Shown: in pieces, positions 1 to 7,756 of the stretch
How the letters are laid out: each line of letters starts with the position of its first letter
Position numbering within the stretch: the first letter of the stretch is position 1
Origin: Sporomusa acidovorans
GTDB taxonomy: Bacteria > Bacillota > Negativicutes > Sporomusales > Sporomusaceae
Strand: one strand, 5' to 3'
DNA length: 64,000 bases
Assembly (NCBI RefSeq): GCF_002257695.2
Contig: NZ_CP155571.1
Program-made: the position numbers and the translations under genes
The notes under the pieces: generated by a model
Told to the model about the DNA's origin: nothing
What the model saw: the letters and a program-made list of their open reading frames with translations, nothing else
Database searches by the model: none

Positions 1-1
1 G

Positions 2-1045
2 GGAACCGATGGTGCTCCCAAGGGAGTTATGTTTACTCATAATAACATTATTGCCAGTGAAAAAGCTTTTGCGGCTGCACTCAATTTTAACTATACAGAT
101 ATAATGTTAATGACAGCGCCCATGGCTCATGCCACTGGTTTTCACCATGGTGTTACCTTACCGTTTATGTATGGAGCTAAAAGTGTCCTTCAGGATATAT
201 TTTCTGCGGAGACCAGCCTGGCATTAATTGCCCGTGAAAAATGTACTTGCAGCATGGGGGCTACACCGTTTGTTTATGATATACTTCGTTTATTGCAAAA
301 CAAGAAATATGATATAGCCTCACTGCGCTTCTTTTTATGTGGCGGGGCGCCAATACCCAGGCATTTAGTTCAAGAATCAATGAAAGTAGGACTAAAAGTA
401 GTGGGTGTTTATGGTTCCACGGAAAGTGTTCCCCATACTGTTGTTCGCTTACATGACTCGTTGGAGAAAGTAATTCAGACCGACGGTGCGCCTGTAGCCG
501 GTGTAGAGTTAAAAGTGGTGGATGCATCACGACAAATAATTCCTGTAGGTACTGAAGGAGAGGAAGCTTCACGCGGTCCCAATGTTTTTATGGGTTATCT
601 TAAAGATTCTGAATTGACAGCTCGTGTCTTTGATGAGGAAGGCTGGTATTACAGTGGAGATCTCTGTACATTAGATGAGGACGGATACATCAGAATTACG
701 GGGAGAAAAAAAGATGTGATTATCCGGGGAGGCGAAAATATCAGCAGTGTGGAAATTGAAAATATTTTACTGCAAATGCCGAATGTATATGAAGCAGGTG
801 TAGTCGGCATGCCTGATCCAAGGCTGGGGGAACGCACTTGCGCCTATCTGGTACTAAATGATTGTGATAAAGGGATTGATCTTGAGGATGTAAAAAAGTT
901 TTTTGCGGAAAAAGGCGTAGCTAAATGTAAATATCCCGAGCGGATAGAGATAATCGATAGCCTGCCAAGAACGGCGTCAGGTAAGATCAAGAAATATGTT
1001 TTACGCCAGGATATCAAAAATAAGCTTACCGGGATATCTCAGTAA
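2..1045 (+). CDS. AMP-dependent acyl-CoA synthetase/ligase, C-terminal part (5' end outside window)
   Basis: ANL-superfamily enzyme that activates a carboxylic acid with ATP and joins it to CoA. The reading frame is open from base 2 and begins inside the phosphate-binding loop (GTDGAPKGV), so the N-terminal part lies before the window; the first ATG at base 29 is not the start. Other family motifs follow: VYGSTES (A5-type), YYSGDL (A7), the hinge GRKKDVI, and PRTASGKIKK near the C-terminus with the catalytic lysine of the mobile domain. A family III CoA-transferase and a hotdog thioesterase follow on the same strand, so this is a CoA-thioester module. The substrate cannot be read from the sequence. 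Confidence 0.88.
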   Translation, partial: GTDGAPKGVMFTHNNIIASEKAFAAALNFNYTDIMLMTAPMAHATGFHHGVTLPFMYGAKSVLQDIFSAETSLALIAREKCTCSMGATPFVYDILRLLQNKKYDIASLRFFLCGGAPIPRHLVQESMKVGLKVVGVYGSTESVPHTVVRLHDSLEKVIQTDGAPVAGVELKVVDASRQIIPVGTEGEEASRGPNVFMGYLKDSELTARVFDEEGWYYSGDLCTLDEDGYIRITGRKKDVIIRGGENISSVEIENILLQMPNVYEAGVVGMPDPRLGERTCAYLVLNDCDKGIDLEDVKKFFAEKGVAKCKYPERIEIIDSLPRTASGKIKKYVLRQDIKNKLTGISQ

Positions 1046-1152
1046 ATAAGGATAGGCTCTGCAAGCGGTGCCATGAGTTGCTATAAACTTTGTAAAAAAA
1101 TACACTTTGTGTAAAAGAGTATTAGTATTGAAAGGAAAAGGGGAAATGTTAA

Positions 1153-2436
1153 ATGAAAGGTCTGGAAGGAATTAGGGTAATCGATTTCTCACAATATGTA
1201 GCTGCGCCGGCGTGCCCGAGAATTCTGGGGGAAATGTGTGCGGACGTCATTAAAATTGAGCCGCTAACTGGTGATGAACAACGAACACAGGGCGCAAGCT
1301 ATGGCATGATACCTGATGAAATTGAAAATCGGGGATATGACCAAGCCAACACAAATAAAAAGTGGGTCAGTATTAACGTGAAGCATCCGGAAGGAATGAA
1401 TTTTGCGCTGAAACTCATAGGCGATGCCGATATTTTTGTTACCAATATGCGGGATGGAGCCTTGAAGCGATTGGGATTGGATTATGAGACGCTAAGCAAG
1501 AAGTTTCCACAGCTTGTTTGGGCTCAAGCCAGAGGCTATGGCGAAAGAGGGCCAATGAAAGATGCGAAAGGTTTTGACGCCACATCTTATTCGGCCCGTG
1601 GCGGTTATGCGTTGAATTGCCCCCAAAAGGGAGATGCGCCTGCCAATATGCCGGTGGCGATCGGCGACTGGAACGCTTCTATGGCTTTGACTTCCGGGGT
1701 TCTGGCCGCATTAGTGAGAAGACTGAAGACAGGAAAAGGCGATAGAGTTTCTGTTAATCTCTATCATGTGGCTCTCTGGGGAATGCAAATACCGATTATT
1801 TCCCGGCAGGATGGACTTGAGTATCCGAAGTCAAGAAAAACAATGCCCTGTCCGACGAACAATTCCTATTGTTCCAAGGATGGTATTTGGTTTATTATTT
1901 GCTTTGGTCACTACAACAAATATCATGAGCTGGTATTCAGAACCATTGGTCTGGATGATCTGATTGGCCAGAAAGACGTGGAGTCTCTGGAAGGATTTCA
2001 GGAAAACGGGAAACATGTTTATGTTATCAAACGTATGGAAGAAGCATTCCGGCAGAAAAACTATGCCGAATGGGAAAAACTTTTTCTTGAGAATGATATT
2101 CCATTTGAAAAATGCTTTTCTGTGGATGATATCCTTGCGGATGAGGAAGCTTACGCTAATGATGCGCTGCGGCATTTCCATTATGATCGTTTTGGCGACA
2201 AAGTAATGCCTACGACTCCCATTCGATTGTGGAGCGTTGGGGACCCGGATATCTGGATCGCTAAACCTGTGGGGTACGATACGAAGACATATATGCTGCA
2301 GTATGGTTATAACGAAGATGAGATTAGCAAGCTGGCAAAAGACGGTGTTGTGAAAATATATGCAGGAGAGCCGTTGCAGTTTCATAAAGCTGAAAAAACT
2401 TCTGCCAAAATTCCGCTTCCCGGTTATAACCCTTAA
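1153..2436 (+). CDS. CaiB/BaiF family (family III) CoA-transferase
   Basis: Transfers CoA between carboxylic acids through a covalent aspartyl intermediate. The 427-residue length is normal for the family. The N-terminus (LEGIRVIDFSQYVAAP, then KIEP) is the typical Rossmann start, and GFDATSYSARGG near residue 139 carries the Asp that aligns with the catalytic residue of formyl-CoA transferase. Spacing of about 100 bp from the ligase suggests the same transcription unit or a close neighbour. Substrate unknown; carnitine, crotonobetaine, oxalate and aromatic acids are all used by family members. Confidence 0.87.
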   Translation: MKGLEGIRVIDFSQYVAAPACPRILGEMCADVIKIEPLTGDEQRTQGASYGMIPDEIENRGYDQANTNKKWVSINVKHPEGMNFALKLIGDADIFVTNMRDGALKRLGLDYETLSKKFPQLVWAQARGYGERGPMKDAKGFDATSYSARGGYALNCPQKGDAPANMPVAIGDWNASMALTSGVLAALVRRLKTGKGDRVSVNLYHVALWGMQIPIISRQDGLEYPKSRKTMPCPTNNSYCSKDGIWFIICFGHYNKYHELVFRTIGLDDLIGQKDVESLEGFQENGKHVYVIKRMEEAFRQKNYAEWEKLFLENDIPFEKCFSVDDILADEEAYANDALRHFHYDRFGDKVMPTTPIRLWSVGDPDIWIAKPVGYDTKTYMLQYGYNEDEISKLAKDGVVKIYAGEPLQFHKAEKTSAKIPLPGYNP

Positions 2437-2458
2437 CCAAAACGGAGGTAATCTGATT

Positions 2459-2872
2459 ATGGCGAGTGATTGTTATAAAGATACTCTCATAGAGGCACTT
2501 GGTATTCAAGTAATTGAAATAGATGATAAGCAGGTTGTTGCAACCATGCCGGTCAATACGGCGACCCGTCAGCCGTTTGGGCGCTTGCATGGGGGAGCGT
2601 CGGTAGCGTTAGCGGAAACGGCAGCTAGTTTAGGTACCTATTACTTTATCAATAAAGACGCGGAATATGCCGTTGGTATAGAAATAAATGCCAATCATGT
2701 CCGGGGAAAAACGGATGGAATTGTCACGGCGGTGGCCAAGCCTGTTCATCGCGGGAGAACGATTATGGTATGGAATATTAGAATCCATGATGAAGCGGGA
2801 AATCTTATCTGTATTTCAAGATGCACGATGGGGGTATTTCCCAAAAAGAGTAATAGCAATCGCCGCCTTTAG
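2459..2872 (+). CDS. PaaI-like hotdog thioesterase
   Basis: Hydrolyses acyl- or aroyl-CoA thioesters. 137 residues. I chose the ATG at 2459 because GGAGGT lies just upstream; an upstream in-frame extension would run into the CaiB gene. The hotdog signature is GRLHGGASVALAETAAS, whose HGG and E positions form the active site in PaaI/YdiI-type enzymes. It follows the CoA-transferase by 22 bp and so probably resets CoA pools for the same pathway. The last 4 bases overlap the convergent ybaK-like gene. Confidence 0.85.
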   Translation: MASDCYKDTLIEALGIQVIEIDDKQVVATMPVNTATRQPFGRLHGGASVALAETAASLGTYYFINKDAEYAVGIEINANHVRGKTDGIVTAVAKPVHRGRTIMVWNIRIHDEAGNLICISRCTMGVFPKKSNSNRRL

Positions 2873-3321
2873 TCAGCTTCTAAAAATGCCACAATGTGAT
2901 TTAAGTGTATTAATGCTTCCGGGGCGATTTTTAGTGTTCGGTTTGCCTGGCCTGAGCCGCCATATACAAAGGGGTACTGTAAAAGCTTTTTGTCAAATAT
3001 GGTTGGCAGAGTAAGGCCGACCATAGGGGTGTCGCCGGGGGAAAAGCCGGTAATTGCCCGAACCTTATTCTTATTTGCCAGCTTTGCTTGAGAAACACTT
3101 AAAATTTTTGCAATTTGCTCAAAGTCAATATGGCTCCGGCTGCCCGCAAAAATGATGGAATAGTAGCCTTTGTCGGTTTGAATAATTAAAGTGGGAGCCG
3201 TTTGACCAGTTTCAATACCAAAATAGGCGGCTCCCGCCGCTGCTGAATAAATTTGTTTATCATGCATGATGAATTCGTATTCGAGATTAGCCTTATCCAA
3301 AGTACTTTTAACTATATCCAT
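2869..3321 (-). CDS. YbaK/EbsC-type aminoacyl-tRNA deacylase
   Basis: Editing-domain protein of the YbaK/ProX family, which hydrolyses mischarged aminoacyl-tRNA such as Cys-tRNA(Pro). 150 residues. Visible family features are the N-terminal helix with HDKQIYSA, TLIIQTDKG, the conserved lysine in KLANKNKVRAITGFSPGDTPMVG, and a Gly-rich C-terminal segment (VYGGSG). It converges on the thioesterase with a 4-bp overlap. The tRNA specificity is not deducible. Confidence 0.83.
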   Translation of the reverse strand: MDIVKSTLDKANLEYEFIMHDKQIYSAAAGAAYFGIETGQTAPTLIIQTDKGYYSIIFAGSRSHIDFEQIAKILSVSQAKLANKNKVRAITGFSPGDTPMVGLTLPTIFDKKLLQYPFVYGGSGQANRTLKIAPEALIHLNHIVAFLEAD

Positions 3322-3407
3322 TTCTAATTAATTCCTTTCTGTATAGTATATATACATATTTTAACAGCAATTGAGGACTAAAACAAACAACCTGGTTATA
3401 AATTGAA

Positions 3408-3453
3408 AAACCAGAGCTGATGGCTTATTACAATGAGCCGTTGCTCTGGTTTT
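3408..3453. other. Hairpin in the intergenic region between divergent genes
   Basis: AAACCAGAGC and GCTCTGGTTT form an outer stem and GGCT/AGCC a short inner one. It sits between the start of the minus-strand ybaK-like gene and the promoter of the plus-strand DUF362 gene, so it does not terminate either neighbour. It could end an unseen short transcript or be a small structured RNA. Confidence 0.4.
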
Positions 3454-3489
3454 GTTGTGAAGATAGTAGTGAAAAATGATAAAAACCTC

Positions 3490-3520
3490 TTGACATAGAG
3501 TTAACTCTAAGTTGTAAGAT
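3490..3520 (+). promoter_or_regulatory. MerR-type promoter/operator with a long spacer
   Basis: A -35 box TTGACA (3490-3495) and a -10-like box TAAGAT (3515-3520) are separated by 19 bp, longer than the usual 17. A perfect 14-bp palindrome, TAGAGTTAACTCTA (3496-3509), fills the spacer. An over-long spacer holding a palindrome is the hallmark of promoters twisted open by MerR-family activators. The first gene downstream is the DUF362 ferredoxin, 43 bp after the -10 box. No MerR gene is in the window. Confidence 0.6.
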
Positions 3521-3562
3521 TAAGTGCATATACTAAGTGATAACTTATGGGAGGGAAAATTT

Positions 3563-4669
3563 ATGGCAAGTAAAGTTTATTTCGTCAATTTACGGGCAAG
3601 AAGCGATAAAAGCAATAAGGTTAGTAAAATTAGAAAATTGTTTGATTGTGCCGGCTTGAATGAACTGCTTCACCAGGATGATCTTACGGGTGTGAAATTA
3701 CATTTTGGCGAGCGCGGCAGTGATGGGTTTATTAATCCGGTTTTTGTGCGTCAGGTGGTTGATAAGATTAAGGAAAATGGAGCGAAGCCTTTTCTTACCG
3801 ATACCAATACTCTCTATTCGGGAAGCAGGCATAATGCGGTTGATCATTTGCTGACGGCTCTGGAACACGGTTTTGATTACACGGTAACCGGGGCGCCGCT
3901 TATTATTGCCGATGGCTTGCGCAGCGAAAATATTGCCGAAGTTCTGATTGAGAAAAAACATTTTCATAAGGTAAAATTGGCGAAAGATATTGTTAGTGCT
4001 GATAGCCTAATTGTTTTATCCCATTTTAAAGGGCATGAAATGGCCGGTTTTGGCGGAGCAATAAAAAATCTCGCCATGGGCGGTGCTCCGGCCGTCGGCA
4101 AAAAAGAACAACATGCAACGAAGATTATTGTTGATCAGGATAAATGCATTGGCTGTGGAAAGTGCTGTACCGTTTGTCCGGAAAAAGCAATTACGCTGAA
4201 CAATCAAAAAGCAGGTATTGCTTTGGATAAGTGCATTGGCTGCGGTGAATGTTTAACCGTATGTCCGGTAAAGGCGACCGGCATGGATTGGCAGACAGAT
4301 TTGACAGACCTTATTGAGCGTATGACTGAATATGGGTATGGTGTCACGAAAGCCCATGAGAATCGCATTGGCTATATCAATTTTCTCTTGAATATCACTC
4401 CTGATTGTGACTGTGTTCCCTGGAGTGATGCGCCGATTGTGCCTGATATCGGTTTCTTGGCATCGACAGATCCTGTTGCGATTGATCAAGCCAGCTATGA
4501 TCTGGTTAATAAACAGACAGGATTAGCTGCTTCTTTTCTTACCGGCAACTGTGAGGCCGGTGCCGATAAGTTTCAGGGTTTGCGTTCGCATATCGACGGT
4601 ACCATTCAATTGCGCTATGGTGAGGAGATTGGCATGGGCAGCCGCGAGTATGAATTAATTACCTTATAA
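3563..4669 (+). CDS. DUF362 domain protein with two [4Fe-4S] clusters
   Basis: 368-residue iron-sulfur protein. The start at 3563 is set by GGGAGG nine bases upstream; the frame is open 39 bases further 5' but without a ribosome site. An N-terminal DUF362 domain (about 1-190, with LHFGERGSDGFINP and LSHFKGHEMAGFGGAIKNL) is followed by two ferredoxin motifs, CIGCGKCCTVCP and CIGCGECLTVCP (about 195-240), and a second DUF362 half. Such proteins are probably electron carriers or metal/cofactor-handling proteins, but the biochemical role of the family is unsettled. The MerR-like promoter upstream suggests induction by a small molecule or redox stress. Confidence 0.85.
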   Translation: MASKVYFVNLRARSDKSNKVSKIRKLFDCAGLNELLHQDDLTGVKLHFGERGSDGFINPVFVRQVVDKIKENGAKPFLTDTNTLYSGSRHNAVDHLLTALEHGFDYTVTGAPLIIADGLRSENIAEVLIEKKHFHKVKLAKDIVSADSLIVLSHFKGHEMAGFGGAIKNLAMGGAPAVGKKEQHATKIIVDQDKCIGCGKCCTVCPEKAITLNNQKAGIALDKCIGCGECLTVCPVKATGMDWQTDLTDLIERMTEYGYGVTKAHENRIGYINFLLNITPDCDCVPWSDAPIVPDIGFLASTDPVAIDQASYDLVNKQTGLAASFLTGNCEAGADKFQGLRSHIDGTIQLRYGEEIGMGSREYELITL

Positions 4670-4700
4670 ACAGGTATTTATTATCATACCAGCAATGAAA

Positions 4701-4724
4701 TAAGAGCAGCTTAGGCTGCTCTTA
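4701..4724 (-). terminator. Hairpin terminator of the 41-aa gene
   Basis: Perfect 10-bp stem TAAGAGCAGC/GCTGCTCTTA with a 4-base loop. Read on the minus strand it begins within the stop codon of the 41-residue ORF and is followed by the T-rich TTTCATT. It may also stop transcription coming from the DUF362 gene on the plus strand. Confidence 0.6.
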
Positions 4725-4847
4725 CGTTGCGGGATGATTAGGACCGGAGAGATGCTTATCGCCGGTAACCTCTTTATTTTTCAGGCTTTGGTTTTGAGCT
4801 TTTGCACGTTTCTGCGCTATAGAGTCATTAGCATTATTTTTAGCCAC
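4722..4847 (-). CDS. Small hydrophilic protein, 41 aa (possible spore/small-protein family)
   Basis: GTG-start ORF preceded by a strong GGAGGTGAT. The product is basic and polar, rich in Lys, Asn and Gln (MAKNNANDSIAQKRAK at the start, GDKHLSGPNHPAT at the end), with no membrane segment or cysteine. The perfect ribosome site, clean codon series and terminator directly after the stop argue that it is a real gene. Small acid-soluble spore proteins have this kind of composition, but I do not recognise a specific family. Confidence 0.6.
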   Translation of the reverse strand: MAKNNANDSIAQKRAKAQNQSLKNKEVTGDKHLSGPNHPAT

Positions 4848-4858
4848 AGTATCACCTC

Positions 4859-4881
4859 CCCGCAAGTATATTGTTTGCGGG
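4859..4881 (-). other. Hairpin just upstream of a ribosome-binding site
   Basis: CCCGCAA/TTGCGGG, a 7-bp perfect stem with a 9-base loop. On the minus strand it directly abuts the GGGGAGGTGAT of the 41-aa gene and lies downstream of the 28-aa gene. It could separate the two messages or tune translation. Confidence 0.4.
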
Positions 4882-4914
4882 ATCAATTATATAAATACAA
4901 AGAGAAAAAACAAC

Positions 4915-5001
4915 TTATTTTCTACGGCGCGAACAGATATACTGGGAAATACTGATGCCAACCAAACCCAAAAGAGAGAAGGCTAACAGTAATTCTTCCA
5001 T
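4915..5001 (-). CDS. Single-span membrane micropeptide, 28 aa
   Basis: ATG ORF with AGGAGC upstream. The peptide is MEELL followed by a hydrophobic span of about 17 residues and a basic tail (CSRRRK), i.e. one transmembrane helix with a positive cytoplasmic end. Its place in a run of similarly oriented small ORFs with good ribosome sites supports it. Function unknown. Confidence 0.5.
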   Translation of the reverse strand: MEELLLAFSLLGLVGISISQYICSRRRK

Positions 5002-5090
5002 ACCGTAACGCTCCTATTACTGTAATTTTTATCTAGTATAGTATATGGAAATTGACAGTAAAAGGTTACATAGTAAAGCTGACAAGGCGG

Positions 5091-5264
5091 CTAATCGGCC
5101 GCCCCGTCTGTAAAAAATTTTTCAAATGCTTCTCGATGTTTATGTTCATTGGTCATGGCTTCGGAAATGATGGATTTGTTGATTTGCTCCCGGCTTAACG
5201 CGTTATCGCCGGCACTCATAGCATATTCGCTTGCAAATGATTCCATTTCGGTTTTTTTGTGCAT
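5091..5264 (-). CDS. Small acidic/helical protein, 57 aa
   Basis: ATG ORF preceded by a near-perfect GCAGGAGGTGATTGT. The product (MHKKTEMESFASEYAMS... ending in FFTDGAAD) is predicted to be helical, charged and soluble, with no Cys or signal peptide. Unrecognised. The stop overlaps a GC-rich inverted repeat that may terminate the message. Confidence 0.6.
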   Translation of the reverse strand: MHKKTEMESFASEYAMSAGDNALSREQINKSIISEAMTNEHKHREAFEKFFTDGAAD

Positions 5265-5326
5265 ACAATCACCTCCTGCAGGTAGTTTTCCCAGATTAAC
5301 GAATTGAATAAGGTAAATGTAATAAG

Positions 5327-5503
5327 TTATTTTATCTCATAGCCCTGTTCGCTGTTTACTTGATCGGACGGTATTAGTTTGACTGAAGTCTGATAGGTTA
5401 ACGGTAGCGCACTGGCGACATTGAAATAAGCGTCGGCATAATTGCTTGCAATAACCGTTTCGCCGGTTTCCTTGCCGTCGATGATAATCCGGTATACGGG
5501 CAT
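5327..5503 (-). CDS. Small beta-rich protein, 58 aa
   Basis: ATG ORF with AGGAAAGGAG ribosome site. The sequence begins MPVYRIIIDGKETGE and reads as a short beta-strand protein with a central helix (SNYADAYFNVASAL). No known motif recognised. It is one of five consecutive minus-strand small genes. Confidence 0.58.
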   Translation of the reverse strand: MPVYRIIIDGKETGETVIASNYADAYFNVASALPLTYQTSVKLIPSDQVNSEQGYEIK

Positions 5504-5531
5504 GGTGTTCTCCTTTCCTATATTAAGTGTA

Positions 5532-5666
5532 TTATTTTGGCCGGGCCGGTTTGGTTTGTATATTTTGTTCCTGGCTGCTTATTCGGTTCGGAACATCTTT
5601 GGGATCTCCCAGCGTTACCTTCTTTGAATCAAAACCATTTTTAATTGATTGTCTGATAATCGACAT
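5532..5666 (-). CDS. Small basic protein, 44 aa
   Basis: The frame is longer upstream, but a GGAGGTGAACGAA ribosome site fixes the start at 5666. Product MSIIRQSIKNGFDSKKVTLG... ends in KPARPK; it is basic, without membrane span or cysteine. First gene of the small-ORF run in the transcription direction. Unrecognised. Confidence 0.55.
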   Translation of the reverse strand: MSIIRQSIKNGFDSKKVTLGDPKDVPNRISSQEQNIQTKPARPK

Positions 5667-5714
5667 TTCGTTCACCTCCGCAATTAGTTTGCCCAATGAA
5701 TAAGCAATCCGGCA

Positions 5715-5744
5715 TTGACAAAAATGTCCATTCAAGAGTACAAT
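5715..5744 (+). promoter_or_regulatory. Vegetative-type promoter before the thioesterase gene
   Basis: TTGACA (5715-5720), 18-bp spacer and TACAAT (5739-5744) on the plus strand, near-consensus for sigma-A. Transcription would start near 5751, about 85 bases before the YbgC-like gene, and would run straight into the hairpin at 5764-5787. Confidence 0.55.
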
Positions 5745-5763
5745 ATATAAGTGAATTTCTACC

Positions 5764-5787
5764 AGCATGCTGATAGCGTGCTTTTTT
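5764..5787 (+). terminator. Leader hairpin with T-run (possible attenuator)
   Basis: AGCATGCT-GAT-AGCGTGCT followed by TTTTTT resembles an intrinsic terminator. It lies only about 13 bases after the predicted transcription start and some 50 bases before the next gene, so it would either end a very short RNA or attenuate the thioesterase transcript. Confidence 0.45.
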
Positions 5788-5834
5788 ATTTATATCATTT
5801 TATATCATTACGAATTAGGAATAGGATAAGGTAA

Positions 5835-6239
5835 ATGATAACAGTAAGAGAAAAAGTAAGATTTGTTGAAACCGATTTGATGGGGGTGGTTCATCACTCC
5901 AATTATTTTCGCTGGTTTGAGATGGCCAGGGTTGAGTATTTGCGGCAGATTGGTATTTTGCTCACCGACATGATGGCTGAGGATATCGTATTTCCCATTA
6001 CCGACGTCGAATGTAAGTACCGTGCGTCAGCTAAATTTGATGACTATATCTTAATCGAAGCTGTTTTGGCTGAGGTATCCAAGGTAAAAATGGTATTTAC
6101 TTATCGTGTGCTAAGAGAAAAAGACGGCGCCCTGTTAGCTACCGGGCGTACCCAAAATGCCTTTACGAATAAACAGGGGAAAGTGGTTCGTCTACCGGAC
6201 AAGTACTTTGATAAACTGAATAAGCCTTCCCAATGTTGA
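5835..6239 (+). CDS. YbgC/FcbC-type acyl-CoA thioesterase
   Basis: 134-residue hotdog enzyme. The signature ETDLMGVVHHSNYFRWFEMARVEYL places the catalytic Asp before MGVVHHSNY, as in 4-hydroxybenzoyl-CoA thioesterase and YbgC. It hydrolyses small acyl- or aroyl-CoAs in the cytosol. It stands alone before murI, with its own promoter and leader hairpin. No strong ribosome site is seen (GATAAGG). Confidence 0.86.
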   Translation: MITVREKVRFVETDLMGVVHHSNYFRWFEMARVEYLRQIGILLTDMMAEDIVFPITDVECKYRASAKFDDYILIEAVLAEVSKVKMVFTYRVLREKDGALLATGRTQNAFTNKQGKVVRLPDKYFDKLNKPSQC

Positions 6240-6329
6240 GACTTTACTGTATTAACGATTGACAACGGTCTCGGCCGCTGCATATTATATATGGCGCCAA
6301 GAGAGACTAATCTGATAGGAGGTGGCGTC

Positions 6330-7160
6330 ATGGGAGATAATGCGCCAATCGGGATATTTGATTCCGGACTGGGTGGGCTTACAGTTGTCAGAGAAGTTCT
6401 TAGTCTGCTGCCGGGAGAAGATATTATTTATTTTGGCGATACGGCCCGTACCCCCTATGGTTCACGGCCACCGGCCGAAATTTTAGGTTTTATGCAAGAG
6501 ATCTTAACCTTCTTCTCTGCGCAAAAAGTCAAAATGGCCATTGTTGCCTGTAATACGATGACGGCACTTGGTCTTGAACAGGCCAAAACCAAGTTTCCGT
6601 TTTTATTAATAGGAGTAAATAATGGGGCTGAAGCCGCCCTTCATGTCAGCCGCAATAAGCGGATTGGTGTTATCGCTACCGAAGCCACCATTAACAGTGG
6701 CAAACATGCTAAGGCTCTTAAGGACAAGGATTCCTTAGTGACAGTATACCCGCAGGCTTGTCCGCAATTTGTGCCGCTTATCGAGCAGGAAAAATTGTCT
6801 GGCCCTGAGATTGAACATGCCGCACGGGAACACCTGGCTCCGCTTGCTGAGGGCGGTATTGATACATTGATACTGGGATGTACGCACTATCCGTTTATCA
6901 GTCCTTTGATTAGCGATATTATGGGCTCTGGAGTCACCCTTGTCGATCCCGCCAGGGAAACGGCTGCACAGGCGAGGACTGAGCTTGCCCGTCATAATAA
7001 ACTGGCTACACGCTCCCAAGGAACGGTGCAGTTATGTTTTTCGGCCGATCTTAAAAGGGCGGAGAGATTTACCGCCTGTGCGATTGATTTTTCCCGGGAG
7101 CGGAGTTTGGCACCTAGATTTGAATTAATTCATTTACAGGATTATTGCTTAAAAGTTTAA
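6330..7160 (+). CDS. murI: Glutamate racemase
   Basis: Converts L- to D-glutamate for peptidoglycan. The start at 6330 is chosen for its GGAGGTGGC ribosome site; the longer frame has none. 276 residues. The two catalytic cysteines are visible in ACNTMTA (about residue 73) and GCTHYPF (about 185), with IGIFDSGLGGLTV at the N-terminus. It opens a housekeeping run that resumes after an inserted-looking catabolic operon with rph, rdgB and a phosphoesterase. Confidence 0.95.
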   Translation: MGDNAPIGIFDSGLGGLTVVREVLSLLPGEDIIYFGDTARTPYGSRPPAEILGFMQEILTFFSAQKVKMAIVACNTMTALGLEQAKTKFPFLLIGVNNGAEAALHVSRNKRIGVIATEATINSGKHAKALKDKDSLVTVYPQACPQFVPLIEQEKLSGPEIEHAAREHLAPLAEGGIDTLILGCTHYPFISPLISDIMGSGVTLVDPARETAAQARTELARHNKLATRSQGTVQLCFSADLKRAERFTACAIDFSRERSLAPRFELIHLQDYCLKV

Positions 7161-7202
7161 TAACAGGGTTTCTTACCGATGCCCGGATACGGAGGCCGTA
7201 TT

Positions 7203-7745
7203 GTGGAATTTTTAATTGGTTTGGTTGTTATTGTTCTATGTGCGATAGCTGGAGTATGGTTGTTTATTGCTCATAAGGGCGATGCTCATTTTACATTTAT
7301 CGTGGAGCAGAGAACTGATTTTACTCTTAAAGAGATAACGCAGGAAAGCGCAACTTTTTCAACCACTGTGCCATTTGTTAATGACGGAAAACAGGATGGC
7401 ACTTTGATGGACGTATTCCCCCGTCACTTTTTGCCGTCAGAACAGTTTGATGCTGTGGACACCGATTCGCGGTTGACACTTGCTAGTGCCAACCGGACTG
7501 ATGGCTATTGGGAAGCCTGTATAATTCCGGTGACTACCGGTGGATCGATAATTTTGACAGTTAAATTTACCGCCAAAGCGGGAGATATCAAAACTGCACT
7601 CCAAGATATGGTGGATATGCCTATCGACATTGTCTATCAGGTAGTTGCTCGCAGTCTGTGGTACATTGCTAAAGAGCGGTTGGTTATGACCGCTGAGGAA
7701 ATACATAGGGCGCTTGCTGCCGGCATCGAGACTGCAGCCAGATAG
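7203..7745 (+). CDS. Membrane-anchored protein of unknown function
   Basis: 180 residues if it starts at the GTG at 7203, which has GGAGG seven bases upstream; an ATG at 7179 is in frame but lacks a ribosome site. A single N-terminal hydrophobic span (EFLIGLVVIVLCAIAGVWLFIA) anchors a domain of about 150 residues with alternating beta-like segments, probably outside the membrane. Not recognised. Its stop is 11 bases before the next gene, so the two are likely co-translated. Confidence 0.7.
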   Translation: MEFLIGLVVIVLCAIAGVWLFIAHKGDAHFTFIVEQRTDFTLKEITQESATFSTTVPFVNDGKQDGTLMDVFPRHFLPSEQFDAVDTDSRLTLASANRTDGYWEACIIPVTTGGSIILTVKFTAKAGDIKTALQDMVDMPIDIVYQVVARSLWYIAKERLVMTAEEIHRALAAGIETAAR

Positions 7746-7756
7746 GAGGAACAGAC

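Noticed and set aside
1831..2385. 184-codon minus-strand ORF
   Set aside because: Antisense inside the CoA-transferase gene, no motif and no ribosome site.
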